A stretch of DNA of 64,000 nucleotides from Athripsodes cinereus. Taxonomy: Eukaryota; Arthropoda; Insecta; Trichoptera; Leptoceridae. The notes under the pieces were generated by a model that saw nothing but the letters and a program-made list of their open reading frames with translations, was not told the DNA's origin and searched no databases. The position numbers and the translations under genes are program-made. The stretch is from the NCBI GenBank assembly GCA_947579605.1, contig OX388305.1:37027542-37091541 (forward strand), written 5' to 3'. Numbering within the stretch: the first letter of the stretch is position 1; the number at the start of each line of letters is the position of its first letter. Of the stretch, positions 1-9,459 are shown one piece after another.

Positions 1-113
1 ATCTTTTCGAATGCAGTTTTAGTATAGAAATCATTTCCATAAAGTTTTCTAAAATATAATTTAAAATTTGATAATGTCAATTTTTATGCAGTGAATTTTT
101 TTTTTTATCGTAT

Positions 114-266
114 TCATAGATTTATCCACCAGCGAGAGTCTTGGACATCTGAATTAAATTTTTTTCATAGATTTATCCACCAGCGAGAGTCTTGGACATC
201 TGAATTAAATTTTTTTCATAGATTTATCCACCAGCGAGAGTCTTGGACATCTGAATTAAATTTTTT
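114..266. repeat. 51-bp minisatellite, three copies
   Basis: Three nearly identical 51-bp units follow one another, recognisable by TTTATCCACCAGCGAGAGTC at 121, 172 and 223. Because 51 is a multiple of three, the array stays open in one frame and gives a repeated 17-residue peptide. Composition and the lack of flanking coding sequence argue against a gene. Confidence 0.9.
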
Positions 267-300
267 AGCTTTATTATTAATTTATACTACATAGATAAAT

Positions 301-960
301 CTTATACTTGTTTGTATTCCTATAATTTCTTCATAACATGTATGATGGATTTTCTAACATGTTGTTTTTAATTTTTTGTATATAATATTTACATTGACAA
401 TATGACTTTTTGATTACATTTTTATATGAAATTTCTTTTCATTAGGATCATTAATAATATTGTAATGTTTTAAATAAAATTGAAACAACAGATTTCAATA
501 AAAAAAAATTTATTTATTTACCAAATCTTTTATTATTATTATTATTATCAAACAACATGAAAATTAAGCAAAACTACACTGCTGACAAGAATTTTGATCG
601 TCGCAATTTGGTAAGTCAACATCCTGAAATACAGTGCGACAAGAGTTTTGAGGTGTTATTCTAGTTAACCAAAATCACACAAGCATCTGGTATAAAAAAT
701 ATTTGATTACTAGCTTTTGTAACCCGGCGTCACTCAGGGCAAAAATAATTAAGCACTTATGGGAAGTACCTAGGCACCTACCCCCTTACAAAATTCATTA
801 TAATATCCTTTAAGGATTTAAAACATACTGATTTCTGTGGTCATGTTCTCCATTATGAAAATAAACCAAAATGTTAGAAAACATGCAATTTTAATTGACA
901 TAAGCATGATATTTTATTACCGAAATTCAGTATTGTTATTTCATCCATTTTGAAATTAAT
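301..960. other. AT-rich gene-free stretch
   Basis: Low-complexity AT-rich DNA with a short TAT trinucleotide run near 531-550. I see no coding region, RNA gene or bounded repeat. Confidence 0.5.
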
Positions 961-965
961 ACTAT

Positions 966-1105
966 ACCCTCACGCCGTATCCCAAGTGGGGGTAGGCAGA
1001 GAGAATGGAACGCCAAACAGATCTATCTTTACACACTTCCTTCGCTTCCTCCACATTCATACAGTTTCTCATACACGCACGTCGATTCCTCTTACTCAAG
1101 CATTG
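966..1105 (-). mobile_element. RTE-like LINE 3' end fragment
   Basis: Read on the minus strand, this matches the tail of the retrotransposon copy at 51594-52400: a run of codons for a cysteine-methionine-rich helix, then 'ggcgttccattctctctgcc' and 'taccccca...' ahead of a 'ggcgtgaggg' terminus. It is a short 5'-truncated copy without an open frame. Confidence 0.6.
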
Positions 1106-1767
1106 AAAATGTTTTAACTAGGAATCCTGCAATTTAAAGTAAACTTTTAACACATTTTCTTAGTAATATGAAAAAAAAATTGAGATCTTTTAAAAGTTTC
1201 TAGCCTAAAACCTGCCCAGTGGATGACTTATAGTATAGAGTGTATTATTCTACTTCTACCTTTCCTACTTACTAAGTCTATTGAGGACATAAGTATGTAA
1301 GGACTAAAATATATATTTGTAGATTACAATTTTTTATTTATGGAATCAAGGAATTTACAAGTTGTCAGAGCTGGAGAAGCAATAAAATAAGAAAGACATG
1401 AATAATTTAATCTTAACTCACTTTGTAATAATGAAAATTTATTATAAGGTGTGTCTTCCTGTTTGTGATAGTTGTACTCGATCTGCAACTCCGAAATGTT
1501 TGTCAAAACAATACATCAAATTTTTATCCCCACTGTCACAAATTTTACTGGATCATCAATGACTAATATTCATTACTAAGTCGAAACAAATATTATTAAA
1601 CTATAGGAATATACTCAACAGAGACAACTAAAACGTGTGGAGACAGTTTGTAGATGACATTTAGGCGTGTACTGGTAGCGACCCTTAAGAGTTGAGGGAC
1701 AGACTATGACTTCAGTAGATTTACTGTTTAACGTGGCTAAAACTGTTAGGTAGCTGTCTTTTTGAAT

Positions 1768-1969
1768 TTACTGCGAAGACATGACTTTATTAAAATTATC
1801 TTTCATATCTTCCATTTCTTCTCTTATTCTCCTTAGTTGATCTTCATGTTCTTTTTCCATTTTAGCAAGTTTCATGTTGATTCTGTGTATTTTGTTTTCC
1901 AAATCAGCCACCTTTATTCTCTCCTCTTCTATTTCTTCCATTTGTCTAAGAGAGAAAGAAAATTCAACC
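1768..1969 (-). CDS. Possible terminal exon, coiled-coil protein
   Basis: On the minus strand a plausible acceptor (TTATTTTCGCAG) is followed by about 66 codons ending in TAA just after FNKVMSSQ. The peptide is a strong heptad-type coiled coil rich in Glu, Lys and Met (for example ADLENKIHRINMKLAKMEKE). It would be the C terminus of a gene whose other exons lie to the right on the minus strand, but I could not find them. Known families with such tails include myosin-like, structural and transposon-derived Myb/SANT proteins, and none can be chosen. An isolated processed fragment is an alternative. Confidence 0.35.
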
Positions 1970-2639
1970 TGCGAAAATAATTGTAAGCATTTGACTTCAT
2001 TGGAAATAGTATTATTATTAACTGAGTGCATATTGGGGAAAGTACATAATCGGCTAGTCCATAAAAATGGAAAAGTCCCTGGAAATTTTTTAGTAGTAAC
2101 CATAATAGGGCCAATTCTGAATCTTAATGAACTAACTAATATTAGTTATTATAGTAGGTACTTAATAGAATTTTGACATTTCGGACCAGAAACAAAAGGA
2201 ACGAAATAAGCTGGATGAGAACAGAAGTACAACTTGGATAAATTGGAGAAGATCGCGTCTTTGAAATAAACTCGACCTCAGTATATTGATTGTATTAAAA
2301 GTGGTTGAACTTCTTTATGAATTTAAATACTTCTAAAATTTCTCTCACCGAATTTTTCACAATCTCTTTCTGTTCTGGTGCACGCATTATATCAGCCAAG
2401 TCTGTAAATGCAATAGTGAATATATAAAACCCTTGTGTACTTTAGTTTTCAATATTGGGTTGGGAAAATTCAGCCACCTCTGTTTACAAGTTTTGACACC
2501 GAAAATTTCATATGAATTTCATAGAAAGCATAGACCATAGATATGTCTCGAACGTCATTGTGCAAAATCGGTAGAGCTACCCACAAAAATCGGTATATTA
2601 GTATCCAAATTCGGTATACTTCATTATGTTATTTTAGGA

Positions 2640-3720
2640 TACTGTATTATGCGTTTGTGAGAAGCCAGTTGGAGTTTTGTTCAGTCACGTAGTATTATAT
2701 TCTCTTTGGTTCAGTCGTCTGGAGCCCCCAGTATGTTACACACATTGAACGTATTGAGAAATTGCAGGGAAAATTCATAAAGCATCTAGGTTTTCTGACT
2801 CAGAATCACTTCGATGATTATAAAACTGCTACACGTTTTTATCATATTTCGACCCTTGAAAATCGTAGAACTGTAGGTGATATGATGTATCTGTATAAGT
2901 TGCTGAATAACGAGGTCGATTCGATTGGTCTAGTACAGAGTATACCATTTAATTGTCCGACGCGAAGCACGCGGTTCCATCATTTGTTCAGATTTCCACT
3001 GTGTACCACCAACTATGTGCAGAATTCTTTTTTGAGACGCTCTTGTTCTGTTTATGATTCATTCTTTCAGAGCCTTGACATACTCGTCATGAATAAGCAA
3101 GACTTTAGAGCGGGAGTGTCCGGGGCCTTGTTGTCATCAGCGGTCCCCGTGGATTGATCTCGGTCTCTCACTCTTTGGCAGCATTGGATCACTTACATTT
3201 GGGCGGGGGGTGGATGGATGAGCTTGCTTGAATGCATGGCTCTCTCAATCATAGCATCCTTGGGACATTGGATATTGGCTGTGTATTTGATTGGGCTTTG
3301 TAGCTCATACTGGATGGGTGATTTTGTTTATTTGTTTTGTTTTGATTTCTGGTATTTTGGGATTTTGGATTTTGTATTTTTGGATTTACTTTGACTTTTT
3401 CAGAAAATTTTAACTTTACTTTCTATCTAAGGACTAATGTGACTGAAGGACTGATTTCTAGTATTTTAGGATTTTTTGCTTTTATATTTATGTTTTTGTA
3501 TTGTTTTAAGTATTGTATTATCGTTGTTTTAAAATTTAAATTTACTTTGACTTTTTTAGAGAATTTTAAACTTTTACTTTTTTTTCCTCAAGACATACAT
3601 TTCTGGTAAGAGTGGAATCTTCGCTGGTCTACATGTTAAATGTATTAATTGTCAACATATTTTGTAACGACTGTTTGATTCTAAATATTGTGAAAATAAA
3701 TAAAATAAAAATGTAAATTA
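2640..3720 (+). mobile_element. Non-LTR retrotransposon RT C-terminal fragment and 3' UTR
   Basis: The plus strand encodes the C-terminal end of a jockey/CR1-type reverse transcriptase. FVRSQLEFCSV is followed, after an inserted stretch of about 30 bp that repeats TTCAGTC, by VVWSPQYVTHIERIEKLQ, then an RRTVGDMMYLYKLLN block, ending at a stop at 3155-3157. A GT-rich 3' UTR runs to an AATAAATAAAATAAAA tail near 3700. The copy is 5'-truncated and carries the small insertion near 2688-2717, so it is dead. VWSPQY...ERIE is a standard landmark of this region in insect LINEs. Confidence 0.8.
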
Positions 3721-4093
3721 CTTTGTTGATTTTGCTATGTAAATGATGGTGTGCAAGAAGAATAAAATAAATAAATGATCATTATTTATGAAATTTTATG
3801 TTATCGCATAATTTAAGTATCATTATGTTGTATTGTTGCCCGAGGAAGACCACCAAAAAGATGAAAAGATAGCTGTTTTTCAACATCATAATTATTATGA
3901 GGCATCAACTTCCGAACTAACATCGATGATCTGAAATAATTTCGGATTATTTTTCACCTAAGAATAAGAATCCATTTATAAGCTTATAATTAAAGTTTAT
4001 TTTATCGACCGACGGTTCTTGGTGGAAGTCCATATTAATAATTTTTTAAAATGAAACGCAATATATAATTATTCCACAATTGACTTTATTTAT

Positions 4094-4141
4094 TTTTGCG
4101 AGCCGGCTTTCAAGAGCTTCCACTCTCATCGTCAGGCAAAA
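4094..4141 (-). ncRNA. Hammerhead ribozyme, family 1, left arm
   Basis: Minus strand: TTTTGC, CTGACGA, an extra T, stem II GAGAGT/GCTCTT around loop GGAA, GAA, stem III palindrome AGCCGGCT, C17, then GCAAAA closing stem I. Relative to the right arm the only change is C to T at the loop-closing pair of stem II, which costs one base pair. All core nucleotides are intact. Predicted cleavage is 3' of C17, between plus-strand positions 4100 and 4099. Confidence 0.8.
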
Positions 4142-4167
4142 GTAAAAATGTTAAACTTAAACTTTAC

Positions 4168-4215
4168 TTTTGCCTGACGATGAGAGCGGAAGCTCTTGAA
4201 AGCCGGCTCGCAAAA
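4168..4215 (+). ncRNA. Hammerhead ribozyme, family 1, right arm
   Basis: Stem I is TTTTGC (4168-4173) with GCAAAA (4210-4215). The core is CTGACGA (4074+100 to 4180), followed by one unpaired T (4181). Stem II is GAGAGC (4182-4187) with GCTCTT (4192-4197) around loop GGAA. GAA is at 4198-4200, a 3-bp stem III AGC/GCT is at 4201-4208, and C17 is at 4209 with predicted cleavage after it. Conserved CUGANGA, GAA and the A15.1-U16.1 pair are all present. Stem III is far too short for an efficient monomer, as in the dimer-forming hammerheads linked to Penelope-like elements. Confidence 0.88.
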
Positions 4216-4269
4216 ATAAAGTCAATAGTGGAATAATTATATATTGTGTTTCATTTTAAAATTTTTAGC

Positions 4270-5170
4270 TTATAGCATAAATATCGCTCGACGTCGAGTG
4301 ACCTGAGCGACCATGAAGTTGCAGTGAGTGGCGAATGTCACCTCGGATATCGTGAACAACTTTGAGCGTTTTATGACCCAAATGTCATCATAATGGCGCC
4401 ATTTTCGTAAGATTCATTCGCGATCTGAAAAATCTGCACTAACTATTTTAATTTCTCTTCCATTTCACTTCTTGAACTAAAAAAATATGATTTTCTATTT
4501 TGGAAAATTGTATACGACAAGAATACACCATAATTACGATTAACTTCGCAATTGTTTTGACAACTTCCATCACTCAAACGTCAAAGTAACTGTCAGAGCG
4601 ATAATCACCCTGCTATGATTTCGGTTGTTCGGTTGGGGAGCCGGATAATTTACCGACAACAATTCACCGAGAGGACAAATTACCGAGAGGATAATTCACC
4701 GACAGGATAATTCATCGACGTACATTTCACCGACAGACAATTTGCCGACAAATACTAAACAATATAATCACGTTTTGTAATGTTGTATTTTATTGTTTAT
4801 GTATTTGTGTAACAACATATTTAAACACCCACTACAAGAAACAATCTGTCTTTTTTAAAAAAAGAACTTCCGACCACGCCAGAATTATATTATTCGTATT
4901 TATCGGCAAATTGTCTGTCGGTGAAATGTACGTCGATGAATTATCCTGTCGGTGAATTATCTTCTCGGTAATTTGTCCTCTCGGTGAATTGTTGTCGGTA
5001 AATTGTCCGTCGGCAAATTGTTGTCGGTGAATTTTCCTAGACCCGTTCGGTTGTCACTCGACGACATGCCTGAACGCGACAGTGCGAATCGTCGGGTGAC
5101 TCGCTCCGGCTTCGTGAACGATCGGAGCGTCGTCGAGTGATCACTCGGCGACTGTATGAACGCTGCCCTG
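4270..5170. mobile_element. Degenerate hAT-like element with CGTCGAGTGA words
   Basis: Both ends contain inverted or repeated copies of CTCGACG and GAGTGATCACTCG (4288-4330 and 5050-5155). The right end, read on the minus strand, begins CAGGGCAGCGTTCATACAG (5170 leftwards), a typical hAT-type CAGGG terminus. The left end is unclear. The Foldback-like element 4636-5044 sits inside it. Classification is an inference from the terminus only. Confidence 0.45.
4636..5044. mobile_element. Foldback/MULE-like element, 409 bp
   Basis: The element begins GGGAGCCGG and ends with the inverse CCTAGACCC. A perfect 9-bp target duplication GTTCGGTTG flanks it (4627-4635 and 5045-5053). Each arm of roughly 120-130 bp is a chain of 16-18-bp variants of GGATAATTCACCGACA, inverted between arms, around an AT-rich centre. 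Terminal inverted repeats made of short tandem repeats plus a 9-bp duplication are the description of Drosophila Foldback (MULE-related) elements. No coding capacity. Confidence 0.8.
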
Positions 5171-5480
5171 CGAATGTATTCGTGTCTATGATCATAAATC
5201 TTTTACTATGGTTTTGAATGTCATTTCATCTGTCAGTGTGAATTTGTGGGGACGCGATTTTATACATTGTGTATTATTTTGTGTGAATGTTTATTGCATT
5301 ATTACGGAAGCAAGAAAAATAAAATATTTGTGCGGTGTATCTTAAATTACATCTAATAATCATGTCTAAAAGGGTCCCGAGATCTCAGTATGTTAAAGTA
5401 GCTCGGCTGTCATCACAATACCACTGCCTTTAGTAAATATTTTATATCGTGTTGATTGGTAAGGAACAATACTCTCCGCC
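5171..5480 (+). other. 5' flank of zinc-finger gene 1
   Basis: AT-rich DNA between the hAT-like terminus and the first ATG of the zinc-finger gene. It must hold the promoter and 5' UTR. I do not see a convincing TATA box or initiator, and no upstream intron is required. Confidence 0.4.
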
Positions 5481-6968
5481 ATGGAGGGACAGAGTGTGGT
5501 ATCTAGTCATCAGAGAGAAATTGTTATCGACATTGAACCGCTGACGGAACACATTAAACCAGAACCTTTGGAGGAAGACTATGAAGCAGAATATGATGAG
5601 TACAATGAAGAATATGAGGAGGATGCTACATATAGATCAGGAGACGATGGAGAAAGGGATGACTCCTTTGCAATTGAACAAGATGATAATGACTTTTCTT
5701 CACATTGTGTAAAGGAGGAACCTCACTATCCTGAGGATATGTGTGACACTACGTTGGATGAAGAAACTTCCGACAATTCAAAGCCAGAGATAAATGTTTC
5801 CAAATCAGAACTTACGGTGCACGCTCTTCCTGGTACATCTACTGAATGTGACAACATGATATATTTTGAAATTCCAGCCATGAACAATTCTTGTAAATGT
5901 GTTGTGTGTGGAAGTTTGTTTGTTGGCAGTAAAAAAGGGAGTGAGTATATCTGCAATAGTTGTCTCAAAAAGGAGGATTTCACCAAAGATATGCGTACCC
6001 AGAAAATTAGTAAACCAATTACATCTAGTGACCATGCTTCAGAGTCGTCTGAATCAGATAATTTGTTGATGAAAGGAGAGCTGGATGGGCAGTATGAATG
6101 TGATATTTGCTTGAAGAAATGTATCAGCACTTCTGATCTCAATAAACATAGGCTCGTACATAGCGGGGAGAGACCGTTTGGATGTCAAGTCTGTCGTAAA
6201 AGATTCAATCAACTGTCTAATCTCATACGACACAAGTTAACTCACAGTCAAGAGAGACCATTTCAATGTGAAGTATGTTCCAAAACTTTCACTCAGTCTT
6301 CTTATTTAAAAAAACACAACTTAATTCACAGCGGAGAAAAACCTTATGGCTGTGTTGTCTGTTTGAAGAGATTCAGCGATTACTCAACACTCTCCAAACA
6401 TAAGTTGATACACAGTGGAGAGAAACCTTATTGTTGCGGTATTTGTTCAAAAACATTTAACCAAGTGGCGAGCTTACGCAGACACGAGATCATCCATCGT
6501 GACCAGAAACCTTTCCAATGTACCGTTTGCTTGAAAAGATTTGCACAAACACATCATCTGAAAAGACACTTAAACGTTCATCGAGTTAAATTTGTAAATA
6601 TGACACGAATGAAATACAGGAAACCAAAACCAAATCAGAAACAAGTACAAATCACTCGAGGAGTGGGACATCAAATGACTGAGGATGCAGAAGTACATCA
6701 TGGAGAAGAAACATTTAGAATAGAAGACAGTATTATAGGTGGAATAGTAGATGAAATTAATTGCGTTGCAAGTAATGAAGTAAAATCTATTGTAGATGAA
6801 ACAAATAATTGTGTTAAACCTAAAGAAAACACTCTTCCCGCAAAGGGTTTTGAAATAAATCATGGTGTGAGTCCTGGAAAATACAGTAAGAGTGATTGTA
6901 GAGTAAATCGTAAAATAAGTCACAAAGAAAGTCATACAAGTGTCGAAATGATCTTTAAAACTAGTTAA
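5481..6968 (+). CDS. C2H2 zinc-finger protein, six fingers
   Basis: A single-exon gene of 495 residues, probably a nuclear DNA-binding transcription regulator. The start is the first ATG in frame and has a strong Kozak context (CCGCCATGG). Residues 1-130 are acidic and carry REIVIDIEPL and sumoylation-like IKPEP and VKEEP sites. Residues about 137-163 hold a separate cysteine cluster (CKCVVC...YICNSC) that could bind zinc. Six canonical C2H2 fingers occupy about 205-367, joined by SGERPF/SGEKPY-type linkers (the last is degenerate, RDQKPF). The tail 368-495 is Lys/Asn-rich without a domain. The N-terminal motif recurs in the gene at 11598-12875. There is no ZAD, BTB or KRAB domain. Target genes are unknown. 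Confidence 0.9.
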   Translation: MEGQSVVSSHQREIVIDIEPLTEHIKPEPLEEDYEAEYDEYNEEYEEDATYRSGDDGERDDSFAIEQDDNDFSSHCVKEEPHYPEDMCDTTLDEETSDNSKPEINVSKSELTVHALPGTSTECDNMIYFEIPAMNNSCKCVVCGSLFVGSKKGSEYICNSCLKKEDFTKDMRTQKISKPITSSDHASESSESDNLLMKGELDGQYECDICLKKCISTSDLNKHRLVHSGERPFGCQVCRKRFNQLSNLIRHKLTHSQERPFQCEVCSKTFTQSSYLKKHNLIHSGEKPYGCVVCLKRFSDYSTLSKHKLIHSGEKPYCCGICSKTFNQVASLRRHEIIHRDQKPFQCTVCLKRFAQTHHLKRHLNVHRVKFVNMTRMKYRKPKPNQKQVQITRGVGHQMTEDAEVHHGEETFRIEDSIIGGIVDEINCVASNEVKSIVDETNNCVKPKENTLPAKGFEINHGVSPGKYSKSDCRVNRKISHKESHTSVEMIFKTS

Positions 6969-7322
6969 ACCATTTTGTGTTTAATTTGATGTACAGTATT
7001 TTCTTTTTATTTTATCTGCCATTTAATATACTAAGTAGTGAAAAAATAGGGTTAAAGTATATTATATGAAATACCTTTAATACTCATAAGGTTTATAAAA
7101 TGATTTTTTGTATTTTTCAAATTATATTTGATTTGTGTCCCTCTTATACTATATACTCTATATAAATTTATTCGGGCAATGTACTGTTTAAATTCCAACT
7201 TAAATATTTGAGTGATAAAAGTTACACTTTGTCACAATATATAATTTTTTTTTTTTTTTTTTGATAATAAACAATATAAATATAATTAAAAAACACTATT
7301 ACTTTCACAAATTATATAAAGA

Positions 7323-7362
7323 GTTATAAGTACTTTTCGGACATCCGTCCATCATCAGTAAC
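7323..7362 (-). ncRNA. Hammerhead ribozyme, family 2, left arm
   Basis: Minus strand: GTTA, CTGATGA, extra T, GGAC-GGAT-GTCC stem-loop II, GAA, stem III palindrome AAGTACTT, A17, TAAC. It is identical in every position to the right-arm copy. Cleavage is predicted 3' of A17 (plus-strand position 7327). Confidence 0.85.
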
Positions 7363-7393
7363 AACTTAGAACTTCTAAGTTGTGTTCTAAGTT

Positions 7394-7433
7394 GTTACTG
7401 ATGATGGACGGATGTCCGAAAAGTACTTATAAC
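7394..7433 (+). ncRNA. Hammerhead ribozyme, family 2, right arm
   Basis: Stem I GTTA (7394-7397) pairs with TAAC (7430-7433). The core CTGATGA is at 7398-7404 and the extra T at 7405. Stem II GGAC/GTCC with loop GGAT is at 7406-7417, GAA at 7418-7420, stem III AAG/CTT with a two-base loop at 7421-7428, and A17 at 7429. All conserved positions are present. Stems I, II and III differ in sequence from the other two families but keep pairing. Confidence 0.87.
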
Positions 7434-7507
7434 TCTTTATATAATTTGTGAAAGTAATAGTGTTTTTTTTTTTTTTAATTATATTTATATTGTTTATTAT
7501 CAAAAAA

Positions 7508-7967
7508 TCAATATGAACTTCCACAGTGTTTGCTCTTCAAAAGTAGAAAAGTTATAATTTTTTAGTGGTGATTGCCCAAGTTTTGACAACTTGTTGTTGA
7601 CTCTAAATTACAGTCAAAATAAATTGTTGATTATTGTTAATAAACAATTGCTGTCACTGTTTTTTTTAAATTATATCAAGTTAAAATGGCGTTGTTTTGC
7701 CTTAACAACAATTTTGCATAAATTTTATCTATAGATATGACAAAATATAACACTTTTGCAACATAGATAAATATGCCATTAAAAAGTGCACAAAGAGAAG
7801 TACAATACTATGTTCCTAAATCTCATTGGCCAGAATTCCGCACAGTATAGTTTCCTTCCAACACACAGATATATCCTCAATGGATATCTTAACCAGACAA
7901 GTATCAAGGAAACAATTATTAATTTCACTTATTTTAGAGGCATTTACTATGTAACAATTTCTAGACA
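7508..7967. other. Gene-free AT-rich interval
   Basis: Low-complexity sequence between two inverted repeats. A 62-codon open stretch (7786-7974) has no recognisable motif and runs into the next hairpin, so I do not call it a gene. Confidence 0.45.
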
Positions 7968-8157
7968 TTTTTAAATAAAATGTTTAAACTTGAATCACTA
8001 TGTTTATTTGTTACATTAATTTAAATTACGCTATCGCGATTTCAGTGCACTTGCACCATTGACGAGCTTTTCAAGACTAATGAAAATTACTTAAATAGAC
8101 TTAAATTAATGTAACAAATAAACATAGTGATTCAAGTTTAAACATTTTATTTAAAAA
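7968..8157. mobile_element. Hairpin MITE, 57-bp perfect arms
   Basis: The arm TTTAAATAAAATGTTTAAAC...ATTAATTTAA (7968-8024) is repeated inverted at 8101-8157 without mismatch. The unique centre (8025-8100) contains TATCGCGA and a hammerhead-like but defective string (TTGACGA). No clear target duplication. The superfamily is undetermined. Confidence 0.8.
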
Positions 8158-8221
8158 AACAATTATTATTCTATGCAAGATTAGTATCTTTGCACAGTAT
8201 CTTTATTTGTATCACATTGTT

Positions 8222-8395
8222 TTCTTCTTCTTCGATGGCCCTACAGCTCATATCGAGTTTTGGCCTCCATCAGCCCTCGCCTCCAACTCCTCCTGTCTGC
8301 CGCTGCGGTTTTCCAATTTATGACTTGTAGAAGTTGGTTTGCGTCTTTTCTCACCTCATCCCCCCATCTCAGCCTAGGTCTGCCAACTCTATCAC
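8222..8395 (-). mobile_element. RTE-like LINE C-terminal fragment
   Basis: The minus strand encodes GRPRLRWGDEVRKDANQLL followed by NWKTAAADRRSWRR. This is the hallmark end of RTE-type non-LTR retrotransposon proteins (GRPR.RW.D then a DR..WR block), ending in a short CTT-type microsatellite (TCTTCTTCTTCG on the plus strand). 5'-truncated, non-functional. Confidence 0.75.
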
Positions 8396-8823
8396 ATTGT
8401 TTTATAACTTGGTAATTATGTATGCTCCTTATTGTGCAATAAAGTTTATTATTATTGTCTTTGAGTGCATTTTACAAATTCTTTAAAAAAATTAAAATGT
8501 ATCACCCTCTTTTGTGAACACAATGTATAAATGCAGACACCGTTACAGCAGATAACATATTCCTATCTTTGTATTAACTTAAATGTTACATGTATTTATA
8601 TGATTGAATATTTTATTTTCAAATGCAATTGAGCAATTGACCTATATACACTCTTTTGCGGAGAACGCAGAAGCGAATTCTCCTTAGTCTTGCGTATGCC
8701 CATGCAAATTTACATAAACTAACTGTTAATTTACATAAATGTTCACATAATTTAAATAATGTCAAAGGAGACTCAGTAATATAAAAAAAAATATTAACAT
8801 CAATATAGTATTTACATATTAGT

Positions 8824-9090
8824 GATTTATTTATTTATTTAATACAATATACGGCAATTGCCTTTACAAGTATACAGATAAACTTTCCAATCTATAAAAA
8901 TATAAAACAATATAAAAAAAACAGACAAAACATTCTCCAGTTAAAGTCAAAAATTAAAATTTAAATACAAAACACAATAAATTCATTAAAAGACAAATTC
9001 CAGTCACTAGTCATGATAAAAACAAAAAATAATGATAATAATTTTAAAATAATTCTAAAACTGCACAAAAATACATGGGAAAATCTACTA
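8824..9090 (-). mobile_element. Probable LINE 3' UTR fragment
   Basis: It starts with a TTTATTTATTTATTTAATAC block (the A-rich tail read on the minus strand) followed by 'ggcaattgcctttacaag', the same layout as other LINE tails in the window (32050, 51138, 60330). No reading frame survives. Confidence 0.4.
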
Positions 9091-9096
9091 GGTCTG

Positions 9097-9307
9097 CAGG
9101 GCTACTCTTGACAAAACTAAACACGATCTTAATCTAGTCTTGATCTTGATCATACGACGCACGAAGTAACTATTGGCCAAAAATACACACAAACCGATCG
9201 CGCGTTAGTGGTAGCGCGGTGTTTTTGACCATAGTCCCTTTGTGCGTCGTATGATCAAGATCAAGACTAGATTAAGATCGCGTTTAGTTTTGTCAAGAGT
9301 AACCCTG
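9097..9307. mobile_element. CAGGG-ended MITE, 211 bp
   Basis: Inverted arms of about 80 bp begin CAGGGCTACTCTTGACAAAA on the left and CAGGGTTACTCTTGACAAAA on the right (inverse). Subterminal copies of GATCTTGATC and AATCTAGTCTTG are present. Flanks TAGGTCTG and CTGGTCTG share 6 of 8 bases, compatible with an aged 8-bp hAT-type duplication. Relatives occur at 44929-46231, 50430 and 56020-56275. Confidence 0.75.
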
Positions 9308-9459
9308 CTGGTCTGAAAGAAGCGATTCGATTAATTTAAACTTATATACTAACAGAGATGTGCCAAATACGTCTACAACATCCGCATTTTTGTTTCCAAG
9401 ACGCTGCAATCTGTTGACAGACGAGTTATAATCATAAGAAGTGTTGGAACTATTACATA

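Larger units (their letters stand above)
4038..4262. repeat. Long inverted repeat bearing hammerhead ribozymes (family 1)
   Basis: Two arms of about 105 bp are inverted copies. The outer ends share TTTTAAAATGAAAC and ATATATAATTATTC, and the inner ends share GAGCCGGCTTTCAAGAGC. They are separated by a short AT-rich spacer (about 4142-4167). Each arm contains one hammerhead ribozyme pointing outward. The layout resembles inverted terminal repeats of Penelope-like elements with the coding body deleted. No protein remains. Confidence 0.85.
7255..7507. repeat. Near-perfect long palindrome with hammerhead ribozymes (family 2)
   Basis: Arms of about 120 bp are inverted copies from TTTTTTGATAATAAACAATA (7255 on) to its complement ending at 7507, around a spacer of about 15 bp (7371-7386). 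Both arms carry an intact hammerhead. The very high arm identity points to a recent origin. Cruciform or hairpin formation is expected, and such DNA is often lost in cloning. Confidence 0.9.

Noticed and set aside
91..294. 67-codon ORF with a repeated 17-residue peptide
   Set aside because: It is the translation of a 51-bp minisatellite, with no promoter, homology or flanking coding signal.
5726..6142. 138-codon minus-strand ORF
   Set aside because: Antisense to the six-finger gene, with no motif.
8025..8100. Possible hammerhead in the hairpin centre (TTGACGAGC...GAAA)
   Set aside because: C3 of the core is T, stem II does not pair and stem I has no partner. It is only superficially similar.
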